Part shown: positions 1 to 7,262 of the stretch, in pieces
Numbering within the stretch: the stretch's first letter is position 1
How the letters are laid out: the number at the start of each line of letters is the position of its first letter
NCBI RefSeq assembly: GCF_900107305.1
Contig: NZ_FNPL01000003.1
Location: 167,846 to 231,845 of the forward strand
Length of the DNA stretch: 64,000 bases
Source of the DNA: Thermoactinomyces sp. DSM 45892
Lineage (GTDB): Bacteria > Bacillota > Bacilli > Thermoactinomycetales > Thermoactinomycetaceae
Direction of reading: 5' to 3'
Notes under the pieces: model-generated
Seen by the model: the letters and a program-made list of their open reading frames with translations, nothing else
The model's database searches: none
What the model was told of the DNA's origin: nothing
Position numbers and translations under genes: made by a program

Positions 1-17
1 CAGAAAAGAAAATGGGT

Positions 18-49
18 AAAAGCACGATCCATCTGGTTCGTGCTTTTTT
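18..49 (+). terminator. Rho-independent terminator
   Basis: A 10-bp perfect stem (AAAAGCACGA with TCGTGCTTTT) closes a 10-nt loop and runs into T residues. It ends whatever transcript enters the window from the left. The A-run on its other side means it can also stop the leftward regulator gene at 54-752. Confidence 0.75.
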
Positions 50-53
50 CTCC

Positions 54-752
54 TTATAGAAAATGCCGATGTTGTAAACGACTGGACAAAAAATCTGCCA
101 CGATATTGGGGAAGTTTTTGTCCTCTTCTAATGTTAATAAAGCGATCGAAACACGAGTACATCCATATTGTCTCATTAATCGAACTAATTGATCTTTTGT
201 TGCGGGAGTAGATCGACCGTATCGGTCTTCGAACGTTTTTAAAATTAATGATTCTTCAAATGAAGGATGTGCTTTTTGGATTGTAGCTCGATTCAATTGC
301 CAGTCTTGTAGTTGTCGTCGTTTGCGGGGGCGTTGTTCCGGGACGAACGAGAACTTTTCCGGATTTTTTCGGCGTAGTGTATAGATTCTTTGATAAATAG
401 CACCTTGTGTCCGAGATAGTTTTGACTCTAATTCTGCAATCGCAGTGGAAAGAGATTTGCCTTCTTTCAAAAAACGATTTACCGTAGCAATGACGAGATC
501 TTCTTCTTCTTTCTCCCAACTGTTTAAGCGAAATGTGATTGGGTCCCCATCATTTTGGATAAATCGATGGGGATTTTCTGCACGTAATTTTCGAACATGA
601 GACATAATCCCCGCGTATCCTCTATTTAAATCTAATGAGATTTGCTTTAATAAATCTCGATCTCGTTTACCTGCCGCAGATCCTTTATTTATAGCCTCTA
701 TAATATAGGTATTTTCTTCCTCAGTATACTTTCCTTTTTTTGGATCATACAT
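54..752 (-). CDS. RsfA-like Myb/SANT transcriptional regulator
   Basis: The predicted 232-residue basic protein is probably a DNA-binding regulator. It holds two tandem Myb/SANT-like blocks. The first (about residues 8-55) starts KYTEEENTYIIEAI and the second (about 80-135) starts WEKEEEDLVIATV; each ends in an arginine-rich helix (HVRKLRAENP, RIYTLRRKNP). The phrase LSRT in the second block and the W-x-EEED-L opening resemble the RsfA family of prespore regulators in Bacillus. The start at 752 is chosen because GAAAGGAG lies 7 bases upstream. The same frame stays open to 1031, but that extension overlaps the divergent gene at 904. Family assignment comes from motif resemblance; the regulated genes are unknown. 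Confidence 0.65.
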   Translation of the reverse strand: MYDPKKGKYTEEENTYIIEAINKGSAAGKRDRDLLKQISLDLNRGYAGIMSHVRKLRAENPHRFIQNDGDPITFRLNSWEKEEEDLVIATVNRFLKEGKSLSTAIAELESKLSRTQGAIYQRIYTLRRKNPEKFSFVPEQRPRKRRQLQDWQLNRATIQKAHPSFEESLILKTFEDRYGRSTPATKDQLVRLMRQYGCTRVSIALLTLEEDKNFPNIVADFLSSRLQHRHFL

Positions 753-903
753 TTTCCGAACTCCTTTCTCCATAAAATCTGGATACTCTATATTTATTAA
801 TATAACAGAAAAGACAGTCATTTTTCTACGTAGGTATAAAAAGGGGGATTCATGACGATACACATTAATAGGTTTTATTTTTTGGAAAAAGGAGGAAATG
901 AAG

Positions 904-1326
904 ATGAATTCTTTATCTATAAAAGAAATTAGCTCTTTCCTATCGACACGAATACATTTTCCAAAGAAGTCTCCCGCAGAATCACCACCACATAAAAACT
1001 GGGATGCTTCCGCTCGTGCTGCCATTGTCATTTTATGGGGACTTCTTGTTTATCCTCAATTAGATAAAGATCTTCAACAAAGAAGACAGAAAAAGGCTGT
1101 TACCATTGCTGAATTACAACGACTATTTTTTGAATATCTTGGCAGTAAAGAACAATGTATGCAAATTTTATTATTGCTAAAGAACCATGATTACATACGA
1201 ATGGATGAAGAACAAACGACGATTTTTGCGGGTACAGAACTTTACAAAGCAGTAGACGCATTAAAGATGTATCGATTGTTTCGTGATTCGATCATATCTC
1301 GTTCATTTTATCAACAAAATCAATGA
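904..1326 (+). CDS. Hypothetical protein
   Basis: The 140-residue protein is not recognised. It has no signal peptide. One weakly hydrophobic helix (residues 38-50, AAIVILWGLLVY) lies in an otherwise charged sequence, and the C-terminal half (TIAELQRLFFEYL ... LLLLKNHDYIRM) looks like a small winged-helix fold, so a DNA-binding role is possible. The ATG at 904 is preferred over 898 because GGAGG at 891-895 is 8 bases from it. The gene is divergent from the RsfA-like regulator and is followed at once by a strong terminator, so it is a one-gene transcript. Confidence 0.6.
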   Translation: MNSLSIKEISSFLSTRIHFPKKSPAESPPHKNWDASARAAIVILWGLLVYPQLDKDLQQRRQKKAVTIAELQRLFFEYLGSKEQCMQILLLLKNHDYIRMDEEQTTIFAGTELYKAVDALKMYRLFRDSIISRSFYQQNQ

Positions 1327-1360
1327 AACCAGCTTGATGTTTTGCTAAGCTGGTTTTTTT
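1326..1360 (+). terminator. Rho-independent terminator
   Basis: A 9-bp perfect stem AACCAGCTT/AAGCTGGTT with an 11-nt loop and a T7 tail directly follows the stop codon of the hypothetical gene at 904. Confidence 0.85.
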
Positions 1361-1366
1361 ATCTGC

Positions 1367-1525
1367 TTATTCTTTGGTTCCTGTATCAAGCAATTGATCA
1401 ATTTCATGGCGAATTTTTATTAAATCTTCTGATGAGAGCTTAGAAAGATCACGGATCATGATCTCTAGTTTCATAGATCGGAATTCTTCCAGAAAGGGTG
1501 GCATATAATGATTCTTAACTGACAT
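1367..1525 (-). CDS. Small hypothetical protein (52 aa)
   Basis: A 52-residue frame starts with ATG at 1525, with AAAGGAG 8 bases upstream, and stops at 1367. The protein begins MSVKNHYMPP and consists mainly of two amphipathic helices (EEFRSMKLEIMIRDL and SEDLIKIRHEIDQLL). It looks like a small regulatory or dimerising peptide, similar in size to SinI/DegQ-type regulators, though I see no specific motif. It converges on the hypothetical gene at 904-1326 and shares its terminator region. The good ribosome site and lack of overlap support it as real. Confidence 0.55.
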   Translation of the reverse strand: MSVKNHYMPPFLEEFRSMKLEIMIRDLSKLSSEDLIKIRHEIDQLLDTGTKE

Positions 1526-1748
1526 AGGAAAAACTCCTTTCGATTAAATGGTTACATTTAGTGTAATTTTTATTTTATCAAAATCAAGAATGAATTGTGG
1601 ATGAAATCATAACGATTAGTTAAGAGCTACTTGTTTTCTTCGTTCAAAAAAAATGTACTTTTTTGGTTTTGATTTACGTAATTGGGGTATAAAAGGTTTT
1701 AATCATGTTTACTCGTCTCTAAAATAAAAGATAAGAGGTGCTGGAGAT

Positions 1749-1919
1749 ATGCAAGAAAAACTACATGCACTGGAAGAGCGGTTAAACCAATTGGAGCAAG
1801 AATACTTATTAGCAAAAGAGCGTCATGAGTTCTTGCAACAATACGATTTGTATGAAGAGATGAAGCAGATTTGGAAAGAACGTCGAGATCTTAAAAAGCA
1901 AGCAAAGCTTTGTAGTTGA
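1749..1919 (+). CDS. Small coiled-coil protein (56 aa)
   Basis: A 56-residue frame starts with ATG at 1749, preceded by AAGAGGTGCTGGAGAT as ribosome site. The protein (MQEKLHALEERLNQLEQEY ...) is almost entirely heptad-repeat helix rich in Glu, Lys, Leu and Gln, so a short coiled coil is predicted. It ends KLCS. A hairpin terminator follows within 15 bases, supporting an independent small gene. Function unknown. Confidence 0.6.
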   Translation: MQEKLHALEERLNQLEQEYLLAKERHEFLQQYDLYEEMKQIWKERRDLKKQAKLCS

Positions 1920-1931
1920 AGATAAAATAGC

Positions 1932-1968
1932 AAAAGCAGATGTCTCCGAAACGAGATATCTGCTTTTT
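1932..1968 (+). terminator. Rho-independent terminator
   Basis: The stem AAAGCAGATGTCTC/GAGATATCTGCTTTTT with one mismatch and a 6-nt loop follows the small coiled-coil gene and ends in a T tract. Confidence 0.75.
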
Positions 1969-2072
1969 ATATTTTTTGTTTGATGCAAAATAAAAAGTAC
2001 CAAAATTTCCTACACATGAAAAAATCATTTCGACACAATATAAGAGTACAAACAGCGAGGAGGTGAAACAAA

Positions 2073-2267
2073 ATGCGTAACTCTAACTCATTGGTTGTAA
2101 ACGGTGCAACTCAAGCTCTTGATCAAATGAAGTATGAGATCGCTTCTGAGTTTGGTGTACAACTTGGTGGTGAAACTACTTCACGTGCTAACGGTAGCGT
2201 AGGTGGAGAAATCACTAAACGTCTTGTGGCTTTAGCTGAATCACAACTTGGCGGATTCCGTGGTTAA
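2073..2267 (+). CDS. Alpha/beta-type small acid-soluble spore protein
   Basis: The 64-residue protein is an alpha/beta-type SASP. It would coat and protect DNA in the dormant spore and be degraded at germination by the GPR protease. Family hallmarks are visible: the N-terminal [25 protein letters not shown] block, with the GPR cleavage site between E and F of SEFG (residues 26-27), and the C-terminal [20 protein letters not shown]-binding helix. Length is normal for the family. A very strong ribosome site (GAGGAGGTGA) lies 7 bases upstream, as expected for an abundant protein. Expression in the forespore is inferred from the family. The gene stands alone between two terminators. Confidence 0.95.
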   Translation: MRNSNSLVVNGATQALDQMKYEIASEFGVQLGGETTSRANGSVGGEITKRLVALAESQLGGFRG

Positions 2268-2283
2268 TTGAATACTTGGTTAG

Positions 2284-2310
2284 AAAGGCAGTGGTGATCC
2301 CACTGCCTTT
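2284..2310 (+). terminator. Rho-independent terminator
   Basis: An 11-bp perfect stem AAAGGCAGTGG/CCACTGCCTTT with a 5-nt loop follows the SASP gene. A near copy lies at 6502-6527. Confidence 0.8.
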
Positions 2311-2342
2311 CGTCATTTTGAGGCGATAAACTGCGCTGACAC

Positions 2343-3668
2343 TTAATGGCTTAAGGATTGATTAGATAACCATTTCATAAGGGTGATTTTTTTATTATTT
2401 ATAAACTTGGATACTTCATTATTGTACACGTAAATCCATGACCAATGTCCATCGTATTCGTATGGCGTTCCGTCCTCTTTTTTGTATAAACCCGAAGTGT
2501 CAATAACGTTATCAAATAAGGATAAATGCACATTCTTGGCTCCGGCATCTATCAGACGATTATAAGTCGGAACGACAAAATCGTTGACTGGTACGATGGT
2601 ATCTGTTTTAGCGGCAACAAACCAAATAGGAACGTCTTTCATGCGCTGGATATCTCGATTAGAAATAAGGGTATCACGTAAAGCTTCACATGTTGGAAAT
2701 GCAGCTGCAAAGAATCTGGGAAAACGTTGAATCATACGCATTGTCATGTAACCACCGTTCGAATTCCCGCCAATATAAATTCGTTTAAGGTCAATATCTT
2801 TATTTTGAGCAACATAGTTTGTAATCAAATTCATAAGGGCACCTTCATATTTTGAACTTCCATTTTCCTCTCTAGAGCCATCCATCCAGTATGTTGGTGT
2901 TTGTGGAGCTAATACATAAGCGCCGCCGAAATAGGATTGTATACTACTTGATGAAAAATTAGCAGCTTTATTGGCGGCAATGGGAATAGTTGGATCTGTT
3001 CCGCCTTCTCCCCCGCCATGTAACCATATAATTAAAGGATTTTTCTGATGATCTTTAGTGGGTTTAAAATCAGCATATGTCAATGTAATATCACCATAAG
3101 TAGATTTACCTGTTGAGAATTCATCTACTAAATTGATCGATCCACCTGAATATGTGTCTATGATTAATCCAGATATTTTTCCACGTGGTGTAACGATGTC
3201 CTTTTGCTGAGTGATCACATATTTACTATGAATCCAGCTATTGGTAAATGAATCTATATCGAAATTCATGGGCGATCCTAAAGATATAGACGGACCAATT
3301 TCCATTTCGAAGACGACATAATTCCCTGATTTACGAGAAGGATTCCCTTTTTTATCGGCTACATAAGCATTTGTAACTGTCCGGTATCCTTTTTCTAACA
3401 GAGGATTTGCTAAACGGTTATCCACTCTAGTCACATGTACTTTAAATGTATGAGTCGTAACAGATTTAACGGGAATCGACCTACCTAAATTGACAATCAC
3501 CTTTGTAATCATGGCCCCCCAATCCTCTATTTCTGTAACAGTCTGATATGAGGGTGGTTTGGGCTTCACTTCCTTAGCTAATGCCTCTACACGGAATGAA
3601 AAGATGGTTCCAAATACTATAGTGCATAATAGAAATAATTTAAAGAATTTTTTCATTTTAATTGACAT
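2343..3668 (-). CDS. Secreted alpha/beta-hydrolase (PHB-depolymerase-like esterase)
   Basis: The 441-residue secreted serine hydrolase probably cleaves ester bonds; the substrate is unknown. Residues 1-31 form a Sec signal peptide (basic MKKFFK start, hydrophobic core, ALA-K cleavage). Residues 40-200 are beta-rich and resemble the Ig-like N-terminal domain of large EstA-type esterases. The catalytic domain follows: oxyanion loop HGGGEGG (217-223), nucleophile elbow GGNSNGG with Ser303, acid Asp356 in AAKTDTIVP, and His408 in DGHWSW. These match prolyl-oligopeptidase/PHB-depolymerase-type esterases. Start M1 is favoured by AGGAGGG 9 bases upstream. Convergent with the SASP gene and divergent from the capsid-like gene, from which it is separated by about 285 AT-rich bases with no other gene. 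Confidence 0.8.
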   Translation of the reverse strand: MSIKMKKFFKLFLLCTIVFGTIFSFRVEALAKEVKPKPPSYQTVTEIEDWGAMITKVIVNLGRSIPVKSVTTHTFKVHVTRVDNRLANPLLEKGYRTVTNAYVADKKGNPSRKSGNYVVFEMEIGPSISLGSPMNFDIDSFTNSWIHSKYVITQQKDIVTPRGKISGLIIDTYSGGSINLVDEFSTGKSTYGDITLTYADFKPTKDHQKNPLIIWLHGGGEGGTDPTIPIAANKAANFSSSSIQSYFGGAYVLAPQTPTYWMDGSREENGSSKYEGALMNLITNYVAQNKDIDLKRIYIGGNSNGGYMTMRMIQRFPRFFAAAFPTCEALRDTLISNRDIQRMKDVPIWFVAAKTDTIVPVNDFVVPTYNRLIDAGAKNVHLSLFDNVIDTSGLYKKEDGTPYEYDGHWSWIYVYNNEVSKFINNKKITLMKWLSNQSLSH

Positions 3669-3954
3669 AAATGTTTCCCTCCTAAAATCTTAAATCTGTC
3701 ATAGGTCCATTGTTGTAGGACATACAATAATTAGTTATTATTTACTATATTTTAAACGTTTTATAAATATGTAATACATTAAAAAAAGTATTTCCTGTAT
3801 TGCAAGCCTATAAAACATTTACAAAAAAATGCTTATCTATAAAAAGAAACCTACTTAACACAAGGAAATATTACATGTAACAGGAAATCGAAACAATACA
3901 CAGAAGTAGTATTAATCAATATAAGAAACTATCAAACTTAGGAAGGTGATTTTA

Positions 3955-4818
3955 GTGCCATTAAATCAACAAGTACAATTCTTGTCTATTGATGCTTTAG
4001 CACTGGGATTAATTGAAAATGCCCCTAAACGGATGCAATACCTTCCCTTTTTTCCTTTTTATTCGATTAAAGGAAGCGCATTGCGCTATGTTCGTACGCC
4101 CGAATTAGTACCTGCCGAAATAATTGGATTCGGTGATGCGATTGAAGATCAGACTTCATTGCCAGAAGAGCCTGTTATCTTCCCTATGACAGAATTTGCA
4201 ACTCAATTTGTAGTGTCATATACGGGACAAGATGTCTATAGTGACACAAATAATTTATTGCAAGTGGAGCATGATTCAGCTATCAGACAGCTTCTATATC
4301 GTTTTAGTAAGGAACTTCAAAACGGTTCAGATGGATTTCTTGGATTTAAACAACTCATTTCTTTGGAGAACTCCGTTGATCTAAGAGGTGCTACACTTAC
4401 CCTTGAAGATTTGGATCGGGCAAAAGGGAAAATTCGTATCCGAAATGGAGAATCTGGAATCATTATTACAAATGAACCTGGTTATAGACTGATACGCAAA
4501 GCCTACTACAACAGAAATATTCTTCCCCCAGAAGTAAATGGTCATACAGTTTTTGATGGCTGGTTAATTTACATAAATGATATGCAGCCATTAAATTGCA
4601 ATGATTCTGAACCAACAACTAACATCTGGTTTGTGACTTTAGGACCGGGGGGGATGCATGGTATTATTCCTGAAAGTGTGGGTGGGAATATGTTTGTAAC
4701 ACGACAAACTTCTCAAGCAGATCAATCACAGACAGTTGTGAGTGTTACTTGGCCTGTTGGTCTGGCTTTGGGTAGCCAAGGGGCATTATCAGGCATCCTA
4801 AATGTAGGAATAAATTAA
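3955..4818 (+). CDS. Solitary HK97-fold capsid-like protein
   Basis: The predicted 287-residue protein has the layout of an HK97-fold phage major capsid protein. Visible parts in order: a short N-terminal arm; an E-loop-like stretch (about 35-80) with YSIKGSALRYVR and PAEIIGFGDAIEDQ; a spine helix (about 97-123, NNLLQVEHDSAIRQLLYRF); a P-domain helix and strand (149-185, TLEDLDRAKGKIR then GIIITNEPGYRLIRKA); then FDGWLIYINDMQPLN, IWFVTLGPGGMHGI and a closing VSVTWPVGLALGSQGALSGI typical of capsid C-termini. No terminase, portal, prohead protease or tail gene lies nearby. A stand-alone shell protein (encapsulin-like nanocompartment) or a phage relic are the alternatives. The GTG at 3955 is preferred, with AGGAAGGTGAT 5 bases upstream; a second GTG lies at 3946. 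The frame is intact. Fold call is by pattern only. Confidence 0.6.
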   Translation: MPLNQQVQFLSIDALALGLIENAPKRMQYLPFFPFYSIKGSALRYVRTPELVPAEIIGFGDAIEDQTSLPEEPVIFPMTEFATQFVVSYTGQDVYSDTNNLLQVEHDSAIRQLLYRFSKELQNGSDGFLGFKQLISLENSVDLRGATLTLEDLDRAKGKIRIRNGESGIIITNEPGYRLIRKAYYNRNILPPEVNGHTVFDGWLIYINDMQPLNCNDSEPTTNIWFVTLGPGGMHGIIPESVGGNMFVTRQTSQADQSQTVVSVTWPVGLALGSQGALSGILNVGIN

Positions 4819-4841
4819 AAAGTAGAAAGGATGAGTTGTTT

Positions 4842-5303
4842 ATGAACGGACCATTTTTCATTTCTGCACAATATTTGACGGGTATGATGGGTGGATTACA
4901 CGAACAGGGAGGTTTGCAAGGTCAAGGGATACGACATAGTGAGAGGAGGTCTCAAATGCGAGGTCAAGGGATACGGCATAGAGAGAGGAGGCCTCAAATG
5001 CAAGGGGAATATTTTGATGGCACGATTGGATTCCCAAATCCAGGTCTCAAACCAGGGGTCGACTGGTGGGGATATTCGCCGGGCGGCGACTGGATTCTTG
5101 GAGAGATCGATGGGCAAGGGATACGACATAGCAATAGAAAACCACAAATGCAAGGGGAATACTTTAATGGCACGATTGGATTCCCGAATCCAGGCCTCAA
5201 ACCAGGGATTGACTGGAGGGATTATCCGCTGGAAGGTGACGGAATTTCTAGTGAACTGCAAGGAAATGGATATCAGCCACCACACGGTCCAAGACCCACG
5301 TGA
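4842..5303 (+). CDS. Repeat-peptide protein next to the capsid-like gene
   Basis: The 153-residue protein is not recognised. It is made of two interleaved repeats: GQGIRHxxRRxQM occurs three times (about residues 28-40, 41-53 and 91-103) and QGEYFxGTIGFPNPGLKPG with a following DW occurs twice (about 54 and 104). It is rich in Gly, Arg, Gln, Pro and Tyr and should be largely unstructured and basic. It starts 23 bases after the capsid-like stop, with AGAAAGG upstream, so both genes are likely cotranscribed. A scaffold, cargo or spore-surface role is possible; no family evidence fixes it. The TTG at 4836 is an alternative start. Confidence 0.55.
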   Translation: MNGPFFISAQYLTGMMGGLHEQGGLQGQGIRHSERRSQMRGQGIRHRERRPQMQGEYFDGTIGFPNPGLKPGVDWWGYSPGGDWILGEIDGQGIRHSNRKPQMQGEYFNGTIGFPNPGLKPGIDWRDYPLEGDGISSELQGNGYQPPHGPRPT

Positions 5304-5339
5304 TATATGAAATCGAACTTGAATTTAAGAGTAAAAGTC

Positions 5340-5379
5340 TCCCTAGTACATACAATATCGATATTGTATGTACTAGGGA
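5340..5379. terminator. Perfect 40-bp palindrome, probable terminator
   Basis: These 40 bases are exactly self-complementary, centred on ATCGAT between 5359 and 5360. As RNA this makes a very stable stem after the repeat-peptide gene. It lacks a strong T run (AATTTCCTT follows), so transcription stop is likely but not certain. Confidence 0.55.
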
Positions 5380-5479
5380 ATTTCCTTAAAGAGACTAATT
5401 TACACAGATAGCAAGTTCATTAAACAAGATGTTGTTTATATTTATATCCATCAAAAAAGTGAAGGTGTGAGAATATATT

Positions 5480-6487
5480 ATGGTATGTCAAAAAAATCAT
5501 ACACAAGTTGTTCCGGTTTATGTAATAACAGAACATTCATTAGAGCCATTTTTTGATCCTGTTCAATATGCTGGTGCTCTGTTACAAAACTCTAATCACT
5601 CGTTTCCTGAAGGTATTGAATTTGAATTAGAACAAGTAGATAGTGTATGGGACTACACATTGTATGAGTTGCAAAATGTAACAACACCACGAGCCATTAC
5701 TATTATGATGATAAATATCCTTCAAAAAGAAAATTTGCATTTTAAAGGATTTGCATGGAAAGGAAGTCAAGAAAATAATTATACTGGACTCATTATGTTG
5801 TATTTAAATCCACATGATTCATTTTCAGCACACCTTCAGACACTAGTCCATGAATTGGGACATGTTTATGGATTAAATCACTCGTTGGATGAACAAGGTG
5901 CGATGTATCCAGTTCAACAATCGAGTGAAAGTATATATTTCTCCCAACCAGAACTAGATATTATTCTCAGTAATAAAAGGTTATACGGCTACCAAAAGGA
6001 AGATTGTGAATGTTGTGAGGATGATATGGGTGGTATGTCGATAGACAATTATTTTCCATATGTTATGGAGTTGGCGTTAAGATATCAAAATGCTCCTTAT
6101 CAGTTCGATGGGATAGGGAATCCTGGTTTTGATTGTTCTGGATTATGGATGACAGTTTTTCAGCATATAGGTATTCATTTACCTAGAATGGTTGAAGATC
6201 AATATGTAGCTTTTAAACATATTCCTGGGGATCAATTACAACAGGGAGATTTCATTTTCTTTACTGCAACAGGAAATGGAATGTATGTAAGTCATGTGGG
6301 CATGTATGTGGGAGCAAACCACATGTATAATAGTAATAGAAAGCAGGGGGTAGGTTTTACGGGTTTAACCCCTTATTGGCAGGCTAGGATTATAGGCTAT
6401 GGAAGAGTTAGTTTGGATATAAATAATAGAAGAAGTGTTGAAAAGAAAGCAACTAACATAAATGATGTAAACTTTGGGAACTACTAG
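5480..6487 (+). CDS. Metzincin metalloprotease-NlpC/P60 fusion protein
   Basis: The 335-residue protein joins two hydrolase domains. The N-terminal domain (about 1-170) has a complete metzincin zinc site, HELGHVYGLNH (His124, Glu125, His128, Gly131, His134), and a Met-turn GAMYP (Met142), as in matrixin-type proteases. A short cysteine-rich hinge (CECC, 176-179) follows. The C-terminal domain (about 190-310) is NlpC/P60: nucleophile Cys219 in FDCSG, His272 in SHVGMYVG and His281 as likely third residue. NlpC/P60 enzymes usually cut cell-wall peptide stems. No signal peptide or membrane segment is visible, so it acts inside the cell or leaves by another route. The ATG at 5480 follows GAAGGTGTGA. 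It lies 176 bases behind the repeat-peptide gene, beyond the palindrome. Confidence 0.75.
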   Translation: MVCQKNHTQVVPVYVITEHSLEPFFDPVQYAGALLQNSNHSFPEGIEFELEQVDSVWDYTLYELQNVTTPRAITIMMINILQKENLHFKGFAWKGSQENNYTGLIMLYLNPHDSFSAHLQTLVHELGHVYGLNHSLDEQGAMYPVQQSSESIYFSQPELDIILSNKRLYGYQKEDCECCEDDMGGMSIDNYFPYVMELALRYQNAPYQFDGIGNPGFDCSGLWMTVFQHIGIHLPRMVEDQYVAFKHIPGDQLQQGDFIFFTATGNGMYVSHVGMYVGANHMYNSNRKQGVGFTGLTPYWQARIIGYGRVSLDINNRRSVEKKATNINDVNFGNY

Positions 6488-6501
6488 AAAATCCATCTGA
6501 G

Positions 6502-6527
6502 GGCAGTGGTGAGATCCTACTGCCTTT
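6502..6527 (+). terminator. Rho-independent terminator
   Basis: The stem GGCAGT/ACTGCC with extra pairs inside the loop lies 15 bases after the fusion gene and is followed by TTTCGTTATCTCTTTT. It closely resembles the hairpin at 2284-2310. Confidence 0.6.
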
Positions 6528-6584
6528 CGTTATCTCTTTTGTTATAATGAGAGAAACTTTTCGTTATGAAAAAAGGAGTTTTTT

Positions 6585-7148
6585 ATGAAAACATTTGGTT
6601 ACGGTAGTAATCTCAATGGTCACATGTCCACCCTTGAGATGGTCGCTGATACATTTATCCCTAGAGTAAATACATATTTAGAGATGTATGATGAAGTATT
6701 AATAGGAAAATTAGATTTTGATCAAAATAAGATTTATCAATACGGACTTTTAAAATCATTTGCGATCAATGAAGAAGAGGATCATGTGCAATTCTCTTTT
6801 GAGACCTTACATGAGAAGAGCCTCCAGTTGCTAACGGAGAACTATCAAGATCTATATCTTACTCATGAGGGAGTTTTTGATCTACTTTTTACTATGGATG
6901 ATCATAAAGATCAACAGGTAGAGTATAAAGTGTTATTCTTAACTTGGGTTGATTTTCATTCAGGGGAAGAGAAAACGTATTTTATTGCACCTAATCATAT
7001 CGTCCCAGAGCCCCTCGCCTGTGTAGCGGAATTTTGGCCATTGGTAAGTGAGATCGGAAGAGATGTCGATTTTCAAAAAACGGGATGCCATGCCAATGAG
7101 ATGAAAGAAATTCTAAAGCGAGCCAAATCACAATCGGAAAAAGGATAG
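6585..7148 (+). CDS. Hypothetical protein
   Basis: The acidic 187-residue protein is not recognised. It has no signal peptide or membrane segment and appears to be a mixed alpha/beta soluble domain (for example QQVEYKVLFLTWVDF at about 112-126). The opening MKTFGYGSNLN recalls gamma-glutamylcyclotransferases, but the rest does not fit that family. AAAGGAG is placed 7 bases before the ATG. It is monocistronic, between two hairpins, with a TATAAT-like box at 6543-6548. Confidence 0.6.
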   Translation: MKTFGYGSNLNGHMSTLEMVADTFIPRVNTYLEMYDEVLIGKLDFDQNKIYQYGLLKSFAINEEEDHVQFSFETLHEKSLQLLTENYQDLYLTHEGVFDLLFTMDDHKDQQVEYKVLFLTWVDFHSGEEKTYFIAPNHIVPEPLACVAEFWPLVSEIGRDVDFQKTGCHANEMKEILKRAKSQSEKG

Positions 7149-7153
7149 TTGGT

Positions 7154-7188
7154 AAAAGGGCAGAAGTCCAAAAGCTTCTGCCCTTTTT
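7154..7188 (+). terminator. Rho-independent terminator
   Basis: The stem AAAAGGGCAGAAG/CTTCTGCCCTTTTT (perfect over 13 bp) follows the hypothetical gene at 6585-7148 and ends in T5. Confidence 0.85.
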
Positions 7189-7262
7189 CTTGTGATTAGG
7201 TATTGACATAGACAAAGTGTAGCATGGACACATACTTCTAAGGTATCACGAGAGAAACTAAT

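Noticed and set aside
753..1031. Upstream extension of the RsfA-like gene to 1031
   Set aside because: The added residues have no ribosome site and run over the divergent gene at 904-1326; the ATG at 752 has GAAAGGAG before it.
4891..5310. Second plus-strand and two minus-strand frames over the repeat-peptide gene
   Set aside because: They are by-products of the DNA repeats; only the frame from 4842 follows a ribosome site directly after the capsid-like gene.
3946..6487. Ordinary prophage remnant
   Set aside because: Not excluded, but frames are intact and no other phage gene, integrase or attachment repeat is visible, so a domesticated locus is preferred.
6585..7148. Gamma-glutamylcyclotransferase because of the opening YGSN
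   Set aside because: Only the first residues agree; the later catalytic Glu region and fold pattern of that family are not seen.
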